Origin: Epiperipatus broadwayi
Taxonomy: Eukaryota; Onychophora; Udeonychophora; Euonychophora; Peripatidae
NCBI GenBank assembly: GCA_028023455.1
Contig: JAQFVV010006311.1
Coordinates: forward strand, 932,001 to 996,000
DNA length: 64,000 nt
Direction of reading: 5' to 3'
Each line of letters starts with the position of its first letter. Positions within the stretch are counted from its first letter, which is position 1. A program made the position numbers and the translations under genes. The notes under the pieces were generated by a model. That model made no database searches. It had not been told where the DNA came from and saw nothing but the letters and a program-made list of their open reading frames with translations. Shown here in pieces: positions 1-12,449 of the stretch.

Positions 1-1050
1 ATATAAAAATAAATATTGTAGTTTTAATTTTATTAACTCTCCTCCACACACACTAAAAATCAATATTGGAAAAAACGATATTAAAAACTTAAGTTAGATT
101 CTGTTTGTAGAAAAGAAATAAGTAGAAAAGTAATTCTCACCATACTCAATATTGTTTACAATGTAGAAAAACTATACTGCTATTTCTCTAAAAAAAAGTT
201 TAAATACTTCTATTCTTCACTTGAACTTTCATTATTATTTAAATGTTTATTAATAGGCAGGATAATTAGGCATATAGAAAGTTATAATTAAATTGATAGC
301 ATATGTATATGGAATTATAGATGTTTGAACTTATGAATAAATAACTGGGATAATGTTTGAAAGGATAGATGAATATTAGCTACATGACTATACAACACAA
401 TAGAAATTAATGTGCAGCAATGATGTAAAAGTAATCCATCACATTTATTTTAAAAGTGAGATTATGGATTGCTTTAATCTCTAATTCAAATCTATCAACA
501 AAATGATGAAGCCATAATTCATTTTATAATAATTTCCACAGTTACTTTTATAGTTAAGGCACAATACAAAAAAATAATTTTATGTTTAAAACATACTACT
601 TGTGCATGTGTATTAAATTCTTGCTCAACCACAAATTGGAGTAACTAGATAGTAAAATACCACAGCCAAATATAACACTGTTTTAATAATTGATCACTTT
701 ATCTATTTGATTCAGTTTATTTTAATATTTTTTAAATAATGAAGTCCTTTGCACAATTAATATGCCTCAATATTAATATGTGAAATCAATTTATATTTAG
801 TAAATTGTTTTAATATGATTAGGTAAGTTATAAATAATGTAGTACATTCATTTTCCAAATTGGTCTCAGTAACTTAAAATTTCAATAAGCCAATGTACAA
901 ATTTTGTGATCCTTTTTATTTTTTTAGTTTCTAGTTGTATTTTATGAGTTTATTTTTGTAATAGAAGAAAAAAATATTTGACTTGAGAAAATATTTGTCA
1001 TTAAATTTTTATATTTTATAATATTTGCTAAAAACTAATTAAGTACAAGA
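1..1050. other. AT-rich stretch, no gene seen
   Basis: No open frame of note on either strand. The sequence is rich in A and T runs with no tandem repeat or inverted repeat that I could recognise. It ends where a fragment of repeat family A begins. Confidence 0.5.
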
Positions 1051-1057
1051 TTTTTTT

Positions 1058-1133
1058 AAACCACTAAACATCACATGATCATCATTTCTTATTCTTGCTC
1101 ATAACTGTTTGGAGAGTTTTGCCTGTTTTAATA
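1058..1133. mobile_element. Family A repeat, short inverted fragment
   Basis: The first ~48 bp match, in reverse complement, the end shared by all family A copies (a TAAACATCACATGATCA-like terminus). The next ~26 bp match the GAGAGTTTTGCCTGTTTTAA part in forward orientation. It is thus a miniature of the head-to-head layout of the longer copies, without the hammerhead-bearing centre. A flanking duplication is unclear because both sides are A/T runs. Confidence 0.65.
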
Positions 1134-1749
1134 AAAAAATTTTTTTTAAGATTTGAGTACATTGGAACTTTGATCACGAGAATTCTGGATGAGATTTTAA
1201 CTAACAGATTTTGTGACAGATTTAGGCTATTGAGTTTAGGATGAGATTCATTTCAATATCTTTTTTTTTCATATTTTATTTATAATAATCTTTTCATATT
1301 CTCTCACAAAGATGTTACATTGCATTAAAATGCTCAATCTTGAAAATACATTATTGCTGGAATATATTTCTAGCTCTTCAGTTACATGTTTTTAAAATAT
1401 TTAATAAAATTAATCATGTAATTAGATTTCATTATTCTGATTTTGCTTATCAATTACAGACTTAATTAACTGACATCTACTTATAAATATCACTATATAC
1501 ATCTCTCTCTACAGACATACATGATATCACATTATTACATATGTACTATTTTTATATATTTATATTTTAATGTTTAATAATAACTTCATTATATATATAA
1601 AAAACTAATGAAAAATTAAATTTATACATATAAAAACTAATTCAATTTTAAAATGAAACTAATACAATTTTGCAGAACTAAAATTTAAAAAAATATTTTT
1701 AATTAAGATTTAATAACAATCTATATATGTTAGTTCAGTGGAATATTCT

Positions 1750-3200
1750 TTTTTTAATACTTTTACATAGCTCACTACATTCCAATCTAAATACAATTGC
1801 ATCTTAAGTCCAGTTTTTCTGAATCATATTTTCTTCACATCACCTCAATTAATTTTCTTCTCACAACTGATTTCAATTACTCATCTACTATTATTTTTTG
1901 TACCACCATTTCTAACTCAACTTATTCCACCCATTTAATTCTTTGAATTATGTCAGGAATATCTGTTTATTCTCTCATTTAATGTAATTTGCTTTGAATT
2001 TTTTCTTGCTATTCCAATGTGTGTCACATTACTACATGCTATAAAGTTTCTGTATTATACTTCTGTTAAATACTTTAGCTTTTGAAGTAGATAGGCATAT
2101 TTCTTTTTAATATTAAGTTATTTCTATCAAAAATACTTCATCCAAATTTTATCCCATGATTAATAATTCACCACAATCCATATATGTAATTTGTCTGTGA
2201 TATACTATTAGTGTTTATTTTCTTATTTTAAAAGCTATTGAAAATTAGTTGACTTTTTTAATATTTAACTTTATATTTCTTGCATTTATCAGAGAGTTCC
2301 TGCAATACTTCCCCATAACTCTATATTATTATTTGCAAAAACAATTACATCATCTGCAAAATTCTGAAGATGGCACATGAAAGTGCTTTAAATTTTTTTG
2401 AAGAAATGGAATCATTCTGTTGTGTAAATATTTTTAAGTGTAATTTAATTACTGCTATTTTATTTTAATAAATATCTTCTAAATTTAATAATATTTTAGA
2501 TATACATCTTAATACTTCAACACTTTTTATTTTTTAAAATGCTTACAGAATCAAAAAACCTTTTATAGATTATAAATCCAAAGCTGAAAACATGACAACT
2601 TATATTTATTGGATAATTTTTTTAACTACATTTAAATACCCATATTTGATTAATTATGCTAAAACTACTTTTAAATGTAGTTTATTCTTTTGGTTGATTT
2701 GAACCCAAAGTTTTCTTCAAAGGAATTATAATTTTAGAAAAGTTTACATGGAATTAATAGAAAACTGACAAGTCTTTAATTTTTGATATCTTTCTTTTGC
2801 TTTTTTAAATGTAGACATTTGATATATATCTTCCCAATAATTTTCAATTTATTCATCTATTTCTTTTAAATTATCTATAATGATTGTATTATTCCACATA
2901 GTTGTCCATTTATCATAGATTCAATTATATATCTTACTTCTTATTTAATTACTTTGAATTTCAAAAGATGTTGTAAGTATAGCAACTATTTTATTTTCTT
3001 GGATTTTTTTTATCACTATATAGTTCTTTGTAAAATTCTTTTGCACATTTCCTGATGTCTTCTCTTGTTTTAGAAATAATGATATCTTTTCTTCTTATTG
3101 CTAAAACAACTTTCATCCAACATTAAAATTCTGCTTTATAATTTTGAGGTTTTTGTTTTTTTTTCTACAGCTTTCCTTGCCAATACAAAATAATATTTCA
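1750..3200 (-). pseudogene. Decayed non-LTR retrotransposon (reverse transcriptase remnants)
   Basis: Reading the minus strand, a short stretch at about 2334-2364 encodes FADDVIVFA, the catalytic core (the YxDD equivalent) of LINE reverse transcriptases. Nearer the 5' side on the minus strand, 2880-3090 yields phrases such as KWTTMWNNTI and TREDIRKCAKEF separated by stops. On the 3' side, near 1915-1960, DIIQRIKW resembles the C-terminal RIKW-GH region of RTE-like elements. Stops and frameshifts are frequent, so this is an old dead copy. The clade is only a guess, and boundaries are approximate because there is no clear tail or target duplication. Confidence 0.45.
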
Positions 3201-3209
3201 TTATGTAAT

Positions 3210-5400
3210 TATAAATCTATTTTAAATATCATTTTACAAATTTTCAGATATTGATTTCTTCCAAAAAAGTTATTTAAAAATATTTAATATTCTTTTTTTT
3301 CTTTTTTTATACAGGTCTTTGTCTCAAAAATTTATTGGTGAATTGCTATTTGTACTAGATATCTGTATAGCAGATTTTGTACAGTATTAGTTATCTTTTA
3401 GTGACTTCATTTAAGTCTGGGCCATTTTCAAAGTCTGTTAATATTTTAAAACAGTATGTAAATTCTAAGATAAATCTGTTGCAATATTTCAAAATATTAG
3501 GGACATCAAATGTGCAATTCTGCATGGTTTGGTGCAGTGGTGGGGGTGTATTCTGAAGATTAAAGTCAATGCATTATATCCCAGTTATCACTTCTAGTGC
3601 TTGACTTAAGAACCTTAAGCAATAAAGCATTCAATTGGGTTTTTATGTGTTAGTATTGTCTTTTTGATGTCTATAACTCTTTAGCTTTGCATTAATTCAT
3701 ATTCTACATTTCACTAACTGAAGAGTACTTTCTGTTTTGAAACTAATTACCTATATTACAGTCTTTAAATACATTTTATTAATTAAAATAAAATTTAATT
3801 CTGTAATACATTCATTCTGAAGCTTCCATGTCTATAATTTCTTTGAATTTAAAAAAAAAGAAATTCATAAAGTTGTAGTCCCCCCCCCCCCACAAATTCC
3901 AGAAGTCTTTGTTCTCTTTGTCCCACAATTAAATTTACCTACAGCACCATCATCTTTCAATTGTTTTTTATTTTTCCACTAAAATCTTTCATTAAAATGT
4001 TTAAATAGTTTGGTCTCATAAATCCAAATAATCTGCATTTGCTGTCTTCCATACTTGAATATAGAATGTGTCTCTCTTTCTATTACACCACTAACCTCCA
4101 ATGTTACTCTTCAGTATTATATTTCTAATAAATCTAATTTTATTTGTGGTTTTAATATTTGTATATTTCTAATAATAGAGTATATGGTTTTTCAAATATA
4201 TTGTCTTTTTCTTTTTTCTTTTAATTTCATAAAGTCTGATAATGTCCCATTTAATATTGCAAGACTTTTTTTTCTTCTAATTCATGCAATATTTTTTCAC
4301 ATTAAAGTGAAATGATCTGCAATTATAGGTATCTAAATAAAATATTATTATGAATGTCAATCTAGGTTTTTAATCAAGGATTCTTTGCTATCAGTCATCA
4401 ATATTAACTTGGCTGATAAATTTTTACAATTTATCAAGAAATGAAAGCTATAATTTGTTTAATTTGGCATGATTGAAAATCTAACCTGAATCAGAATTCA
4501 CACATGCTTGCTATTAATTATCTAGTTTATGCAAAGCCAAACTCACATCTCAGTTAATAACCATCAGGATTCTTAGAATAAAAATCATTTATGATTTTTT
4601 TGAACTCAAACTCTAAAATAAAAGTCAGTAAATTCAACATTGTAAGCAACTCACATATGTTGGTGAACCATGTGAGTAATCATTGGTAATAAAAAAATTT
4701 GGGATATGTATTGAACACATTTTATGAGATTCTATAAAAAATAAAAAAAGATAAAAATAAAGTTGAGTAAACAAGATATAAATAGCCATTAGATAATAAA
4801 AAAGTGATATATTTAATTCTACAAAATGAATCTAAAGATGAAATTCAATCTCTAAACATTTTTAAAAGTGCTTATATAAAAATCTGGGAATAGTTTGTGA
4901 TAGTTAATAAACTCCTATTGCTTCAAGATAGATTCAGTGATTGTTGTTTTGATGTTCGTGTTTGTGCATACAAAAAAAATTACCCTTGTCGCTTATTTTA
5001 TAACAGTAATATCACAGAATTCTAAAAAAAATTAATAATTTTTTTGCAAGTTTTACATGAGGTATTACACAGTTCATAATTAAAAACTTAAAATCAAATC
5101 TTTCAATTTGCACATATCAAATTAGATTCATTCTATAAGATATTTGATGAGAAACTAATAATATTGAAACAACTATATCACATCTTTAAAATAAGTGTTA
5201 GCTTCCTTCTGAGTTCAAATTTTCCCCAATGTTATTTATTTGACAGTACTAGTCACATAATTTTATGAAGAAGATGCATTCTTGTTTCTGCTTTTATAAA
5301 TAAATGTGCGATGTTTTCTATAAATTTTTATTTAATAAATTGTTTTTCTCTTCACTAGTAAAAATTGTAATTATAAATATGAGTACAATAAATCACAACA
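3210..5400. other. AT-rich stretch, no gene seen
   Basis: Contains a run of 12 C at 3880-3891 and several poly-T and poly-A runs. The longest open frame (about 4055-4315, plus strand) has a low-complexity Ile/Phe-rich translation typical of AT-rich noncoding DNA, and I do not call it a gene. Confidence 0.4.
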
Positions 5401-5413
5401 GTCTTCATTCACA

Positions 5414-5495
5414 AAGCTATGAGTATGAGATTCGAACATTGAATCTCGAAAGCACTAAGCAGACCGATTACACATTATAGTATAATTATAGCTTC
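5414..5495 (-). repeat. Degenerate tRNA-like block (possible SINE head)
   Basis: On the minus strand the segment has a B-box-like GTTCGAATCTC inside a perfect 7-bp stem (GAGATTC / GAATCTC). The outer ends pair as AAGCTAT / ATAGCTT, like an acceptor stem. No convincing A box or anticodon arm is visible. This could be the remains of a tRNA-derived SINE or a chance hairpin. Confidence 0.25.
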
Positions 5496-6245
5496 ACTAA
5501 CGCATGCGAAAAAAAGTCGCATATTTATACTTATAAATCATATTTGAGATTTTAAAATGAAATTTAATAGGTTAAATATAATTGAATTTTATAAGATATC
5601 TGATGAGAAACACATTAGTATTAAAATATAATTATTATGATTTCAAGATTGTTTGTTTAGGCTATTTAGAATCTATTTCCATAAGAATTACTGTAGTTTT
5701 AAGAGTAAAAAAATAAAACAATTTATTTTTTATTTGCTCTATACAAAAGTAATTTTATAAGTTAATTTTTAACATGGAATTCTTAGTGTTTTATGAGTAT
5801 TGTTTATATCCACAAAAGTTTTTTGAAGCCCAGAAAACATTGTTTATGTCTATAATACTCTGAATATGCAAAAATTATTTAAATTAATCAAGAATTGTTT
5901 GAAGTGTGGGTTAGAACTGTATAATAAGTAGAAAAATAAATAAATATTGAAATTAAGACTATTTAAATGCACTATTGAATGAGGCTGAGTATTAATTAAG
6001 AATATGAGATACTTCTTCAATCATCTACAGCACTAAACATGGAATTACAATTTTCATGTCTTTGATTAATTTACAAAGAAATACAGTCAGAATTTAAAAA
6101 AGTAGTGAAAGACTTGACAAATATATCATCTTTGATAAATAACTAAAAACGTTCACTGATCGAATTAAAAATTCTGTTGCTACAAAAAGTATTAAAGTAA
6201 AATATATATATATCTAATAAAAACATTTTTTTGCCCCACCGCTCC

Positions 6246-6482
6246 AAAAATGAATGAGCCTTTGGGTATGATAAACCAAACAGATGATAAGTCAGGGATC
6301 ATTGTCGATTCGATGGCATATATAAATAAAAAAATATTTGTAAAAAAATTAAACCAAAATAAAATTCTTGTGCACGTTTTTTTTGTCTACCCACTATCTT
6401 CTATATAACCAGAGATAAAATATTATCATTTATATATATATAGTGTTTAAATTAAAAATAAAGTTAATTACAGGACTTTATA
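6246..6482. repeat. Direct repeat, copy 1
   Basis: About 235 bp that recurs 346 bp downstream. Shared landmarks in order are ATGAATGAG-CTTTG, GATGGCATATATAAATAA, AGAGATAAAATATTATCA and a closing TTAAA-ATAAAG-TAATTA. The similarity stops before the interval separating the copies, so this is a spaced pair rather than a simple tandem. No coding capacity or terminal inverted repeat is seen. Confidence 0.6.
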
Positions 6483-6591
6483 TAGCTAATGAAAACAATT
6501 TCTTTGGCGCAACCTCTCATGTATATGTGTATTCATTACATGTAAAATTTTACATCTACTTGAATTAAAGGACATCTGGCAATATCAATCA

Positions 6592-6827
6592 AATAATGAA
6601 TGAGTCTTTGAGTATGATAAAACCAAACAAATGATAAGAGAAATATCGTTGTCGATTTAATGGCATATATAAATAATAAAATAGTTTTTTAATTAAACCA
6701 AAATGGAATTCCAGTGCTTTTTATTGTCTAACCCCTATTTTCTACATACGCAGAGATAAAATATTATCATTTATATGTATAGTGTTTTAAATTAAAGATA
6801 AAGCTAATTATAAGACTTACTCAAGTT
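6592..6827. repeat. Direct repeat, copy 2
   Basis: Second member of the pair starting near 6246, same orientation, with scattered substitutions and small indels. The ~110 bp between the copies contains no obvious gene, so the pair could be terminal direct repeats of a very short element or two neighbouring insertions of one family. Confidence 0.6.
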
Positions 6828-6829
6828 TT

Positions 6830-9800
6830 TATAAATCTGATAAGAAAGATCTTGCTTAAAAAATTAATTAAATAGGTTTGCAACTGCCACCCAGGTCGTG
6901 TGTGGTAAACACAACTATTTAATTAATGTAGCAGAAGAAACTAATGTTTAAAAGCTTAACTTATCATACTATTTTAATTAGTGGTCAACTAACTAATTTT
7001 TTTTTTTATTAAAATGGGCGAATGAAGTAGAAGGAAAAAAGAGCGCGTAACAGTGGCGGCTACTACTGAAAAAATTGTATAAATAAATCATCAGCTAATA
7101 ACTTTCAAAAGAATTTAAAATGATCGTTAACAGAAACGGAATCAATAAAAATATTTTTTATAATCAATTTCAATGATTTCCATTTTTATATATTAACGTA
7201 ATTTAATTTTTTGTATTTTTCATAAATTTAACCATGATTCAATACTTTTTCAATATAAACTTTAGAATCCTTAAATTGAAAATCATTACGTTGTGCATTA
7301 AATAATTATCAAGCCATGATTGACCTGTATTTTTTATCAACAGAAAATCCTAAAATTGATTGAAATTTTATTAATTTTTTTTTAAAAGGCTAATTTTTAA
7401 AATCAGTTTATTAATAACTGTTTCCTTATATATAATAGTAGTAATTAAGTATAAATAATTTGAAAACATTTTTTATAAAAATGAATTAGCTCGGGAATTT
7501 TCAAGAAGTTGTGGAATTGTTGCGATAATCTTATACTTCTGAGACTGCCCCTCTACCAATGCACTGAACCAAATAGAGCAACATTATTTAATAATAAAGT
7601 ATATCTGCCATACAGTTAGTTGCATGGAAGTTAAATGGCATTTGAACAACAAATTGACAAACTGAGAACAACAGTTGTATTCATTTTCCAAATTGAGGTA
7701 TTTTTTTTATTATCTTAATTAACTAACAAATAATACTGGAACCATTAGTTTTAGAATTCATCATTCTAACATTTTTTAAAGCTATATCTGTAACTTTGGA
7801 AACTTATTTTGGATGCAAACTACATAATTGCTGAACAAAAAGTATTCAGCACTATATTGGCCGAATTTTATTGATTATGTAATGAATCAAAATAAAGATA
7901 TAAAAATAAGATCTACAGAATATATAAAAAAACATAAGCATGCAAACAAATAAGTAAAGTAGACACATTTATAATAAATGAGGTTGAAATTATATTTGAT
8001 CTTTAAATCAATGGACTTGGCTTTTTTTTATTGGTCTGTCATAATGAAATACTGAGCATAATTTAAATGAGCATCAAAAACCTTCAGTAGATTATCATTC
8101 TAGCATAATATTTTTTATTCAAGAAAATTATAAAGCTCAATTGTAATTTGAGAATATTATGACAAATAAAAAAGTGGGGAGAGGAGTTAAAATATGCAAA
8201 GCCAATAGTAAAGATGAAATAAAACAATAAAATAAAAAGAGGAAATTGTCTATGTAGTTATTAAAAATCAAATAATGACTGTCATATACTAAAGTGAACA
8301 TAAATAAATAAAAAGGAATTGGAAATTTTGAAATTTCAAATTAAAATTTACTCAAAGATACATTAATTGTTTGATGAAATGGTTAAAGTGTAGAATAGAG
8401 AAAACAATAAATGGTTATGAATGAATTAAAACCCAGAAATGTATCAAAAAAATTTTCATACATTTTAACTTGTACTAAAAGATTTGAAATATTTAAAAAT
8501 ATTGTACATGATATAATAAATGGCAAGTCTATTATTACTATTTTTTAAAAAATATATAAATATTCATTTGGAAGTAATAAAATAGCATATATAAATAAAA
8601 CTAGAAAACTAATATTTAAAATAAGATAAAAAAATAAATAATCAATGTTTAAAAATATTGACAAATTTTCGGAAAAATATAATGAAGTTGAGAATGGATA
8701 GGGCTCAGTTGCAATATCGGAAAATCTTTACCTAGTATAATTTTTAAGTTGATTATGAAAGGCAGTAGAGTTTACATACAATAGTATAACATTCAGAGCA
8801 ATTTTAAAAAAGTAGGTCATGGAGTTTTCAAAGAAAAATAAAACACAAAATATTATAAGAATACTAGTTGGGAGATTTTTTAAAATTGTGTAGTGATTCA
8901 TTGGAAAATTATAAAATGAAAATAAACAACCAATCACATAAACAAATAACCTTAAAACACTTCAAAAGAGAAGTAGCCAATTAGAAACAGGATTGTAGAA
9001 TCAAACTTTATGGTGAAGTTCATGTTATTTATAAAATAAAAGATCAGGCAAAATCTTTGAGCAATTATGAAGTTAGACTTCAGCACTAACTAACAACATT
9101 ATTATAACTGACACAATAAATCAATGATGAGACTTGATTTTCCCATAAATAATATAATAAGAGGATTGAGAAATTATTAAAAACTTGATTATTCATGAAT
9201 CTTCCATTATTGAGTGCATACTGGCCATAGTAAGAAAATTATAATTTTTTTTATCAATTTGTATGTTGAGTGTGCTATTCAGTCATTGAAAGTATTTGAA
9301 CAAATTTTAAAATTATATTTTTGATAAATTATTGTTACCATTATTGTTAATTAAAAATATTATTAAATTTTATCTGACCCCTTTTGCTTTTTTATCCAAA
9401 ATATAACAAATTGCAAATATGTTGAGTGTATTGTTAAAGAGTACAAAAAAAGTAAATCTAATAGGACTACTATTTTATAAAAAGAAAACTGAGATAAGTC
9501 TGTTTTTATAACACAGAAAAAATTAATTCAAGTGAAATGAGTTCAGAAATAATAAATTGCTAGCATTTTTACACACAACGATAGCTCTTATCACCAAAAT
9601 CAAATCTTAATAGAAAAATGTTAATAGTAAAAAAAAAATCAGAAGATTAAAATGGTATTTATTGACTGGCATCCCATTTCACCTACTATGTTCCATAGTA
9701 ATGTTTATCCCAGAGTTAAATCCATCCCAGTCCACATATATTCATGTATATTAATGTATGTATATGTATATAGTATATATTTGTATATTTTAAATTAAAT

Positions 9801-10330
9801 GTGTATCTGTTGACATATTTATGTATGAATATTTACATATATATGTGAGGAAGCTGTAACACAAAACTATTAGCTTTAGAATTAAATTATTAGCTGTAAA
9901 TCTTTAATTTATTAAAAATGAAAATGTACAAATTTCTTTTTATTTAACATAAAACTCGCATATAATTTCAATTTTAGAAGTGACCAAGATACATATATAA
10001 CAGAATGTTTACACAACTTAAATCTGTTTTAAAAGATAGCATGTTTCTTGGAAAATATCACGCCACATGCACCTGGTTTAATTTGTGTTGGGACCAAGAA
10101 CAGATTTTAAAATAAGTCTAAAATAAATTTTAGGACAAAGCAAAATCACTAAACCTGCACTATTTTACTATTCATTAAATTTTGTTTTTGTCTTTTCTAA
10201 AATCTTAACACTGAATTTTAAAAGTAATAAAACTATGTTAAATTTCAAGATAAAAACTTAAAATTGTAAACAAGTTAATGGATTTTATAGGGAGGAATCG
10301 AAGATTTAATATAAAAAAAACCCAAATTTT
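6830..10330. other. AT-rich stretch, no gene seen
   Basis: Only short low-complexity open frames (for instance about 8728-8937 minus). A TA/TG-rich simple-sequence patch lies at about 9740-9845. No family A or B copy, and no inverted repeat recognised. Confidence 0.4.
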
Positions 10331-10338
10331 AGCACTAA

Positions 10339-10608
10339 AAGTTCACTCTCTTAATACATGAAACACTTGATGACAGGAGCTATGCCCATTTTAAAAATAA
10401 AAATAAGAAGCTAGAAGGCCATCAAATGTTCTGTCTTCCTTTGGAAGACCAGTCTATTAGAATGGAGGAGTTTGAGACCAACAGCCTGCCAAGAAGACAT
10501 CAGAACATTGCAGAGAACAGCCTGCCTAGAGAAGTAACAGTGCCACTACCTGCCAGACAACTCAGACAGAAGAAGATTGGTAATATTTCTTTCTGCAGAA
10601 CTCTTTAA
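10339..10608 (+). CDS. Candidate exon or ORF of unknown function (GC-richer island)
   Basis: An open frame of 90 codons, with a possible start at 10426, stands out because 10410-10580 is far less AT-rich than its surroundings and its translation is balanced rather than Ile/Asn/Lys/Phe-rich. It contains an internal near-repeat, NSLPRRHQ and NSLPREVT. Just upstream is TTTTAG, a possible splice acceptor ending at 10332, though a stop follows at 10336 in this frame. A GGTAATAT at about 10579 could be a splice donor. I do not recognise the protein. It may be a host exon, an exon of a noncoding RNA or a piece of an old element. Confidence 0.3.
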   Translation, partial: KFTLLIHETLDDRSYAHFKNKNKKLEGHQMFCLPLEDQSIRMEEFETNSLPRRHQNIAENSLPREVTVPLPARQLRQKKIGNISFCRTL

Positions 10609-10959
10609 AATAAATCTAAAATTCAATTATTCCTAAAGTTTCTCAAGCTAGATAGATTATTGAATGTTCATAAATTATAACTTCTAAATGTTTCCTCAAT
10701 AAATTAAACTAAACTATGTAATATAAATTTAATGTAACTTTTAAACTAATAATAATTACTGTCACAATCTTGCCTACTAAATGAATAATTATAATTTAAT
10801 AATTCTCCTAAACATAATAACTGTATTCATTTATTATATCTATACTTTCTAATCTGTGGTCATGCCTATTCTCTTTTATATTATTTTATTTTATTTCATT
10901 GATATTTATGATATGCAATAATTCAAAATGGAGATTAATAATATTAATAATTTTAAGAG

Positions 10960-12430
10960 ATGATTGGAAGCTCTCATGTAATTGATTTATGCTGCTTTTT
11001 AGCAAACATAAATCTCTATTTTGATACCTATTCTTATATATGAATGTTTAGTTAAGCTACTATGGATTAGCTTATCATTAAGGTTTGCATGTTAATGAAT
11101 TATGAATGGTTAAATAATCACAAGAATGATGTTATAAAAGCATATTATAAATAATTAATTAAACCCCAAATATGCTTTTCTCCTCCTTAGTTTAATATAT
11201 AAACTATCCAGATTTAGTCTTTAAACCAGATTACTTTAATAAAATCCTTCTTAGCATGTTTTAAGTATGCTAATTAGTGAACTGGGATAAGATAGTTTTG
11301 CAGAACAAAACTAAAGTATTTAGTGCATTAGTTTAATTGTAATATTAATTTTATTTTAGAAAGCATTACAAATGTGTTCTTACAAAGCACATATGTGCAA
11401 TATGCCTTGCTATGTTTCTATGTAAATGAGCTTTTGGTGAAATGCCATCCATTATTTAAGTTTGGACCTTTTTAGAACTGGAACATGAGGGTCCAGAGAC
11501 AAATTTGTAAAGCTGCTCCGATCTCCTGGACTAAGGTTCATATTCTAATAGGAAGTCATACGATCCAAGGAAACTGAGTACTTGGTATTGAATTCCATGA
11601 CTAATTACACATTCATCCTGCAACTCTTATTTAGTTAATTTAGTGTCATAGTGTCTGAAGCTTTGCTACAACCACCAGTTCATCCCTCCATACTATTATT
11701 CAATTCAGCATTGATTTGAACACCAGATCTAGTTTATATAATAATCTGCATAGGGAGCACATTTATTGCTCTTTATGTATAAGTTAATCAGAAAAAACTA
11801 TATTTTGTCAGTTATCATTCTTGCAAGATTTAACTCATATAGCAAACCTAGAATAGATGGCATACCATATTCAGGCATGATTATAAACTGCAGATATTAA
11901 ATTGTAATAAACTTAAAGTTAAATAATTAAAAGTGCATTCTAAAAGATGAGATCCCTGTATTAACTCAGCTCATCATTGTAAGACACCTGCGAGTATAAA
12001 ATCCCAATGCACTTCTGTTTTTGTATTAATAACTTATATTTTAGTAATTAAAGATATTAAATTTGTAATAATATTTAGTGTGTTATTTGCACTCCATCCC
12101 AAATCTCATCCAAATCTATTCCCTTTTAGTATCAGTTATTACTATATGCATTATCTCAGTAAGCCATGTTTGAGTGTGTTTATTTAGTTAATTGCTGATT
12201 TACTGATTATTCCCTAAGTCTCATATTCCACCCTGCTGGCTCGCAAATTAAATGAAACTGAGTGTAACCTCATATATGTCATCCAAAGGTTAGTAAATCA
12301 CAAAGCATTGGTGAAGGAACTGAGGTGTGATCTGATTTGAGGTCTCCACCCCTCATCTAGATCAACTTTGGGATAATTTGCCAAAACTCTGGATTTTGTT
12401 GCATGAATGTGCAAATATGACTATTACAAG
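10960..12430. other. GC-richer noncoding block, possibly conserved regulatory DNA
   Basis: Fewer homopolymer runs and more balanced composition than the flanks, with no frame open for long. The stretch 10980-11340 is dense in homeodomain- and POU-like words (TTTGCATGTTAATGA, TAATTAATTAAA, GCTAATTAG). The stretches 11450-11580 and 12230-12420 are the least AT-rich. This looks like unique sequence rather than decayed transposon, but function is inference only. Confidence 0.3.
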
Positions 12431-12449
12431 ATGAAGGTAAAATGGAATT

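Noticed and set aside
4055-4315. 86-codon open frame on the plus strand.
   Set aside because: Translation is hydrophobic low-complexity from AT-rich DNA, with no homology recognised and no composition change from the flanks.
5590-5620. CTGATGAGAAAC and, 460 bp upstream, TTGATGAGAAAC, resembling a hammerhead core.
   Set aside because: GAAA follows CUGAUGA directly with no helix II, and no helix I or III partners are visible; treated as coincidence.
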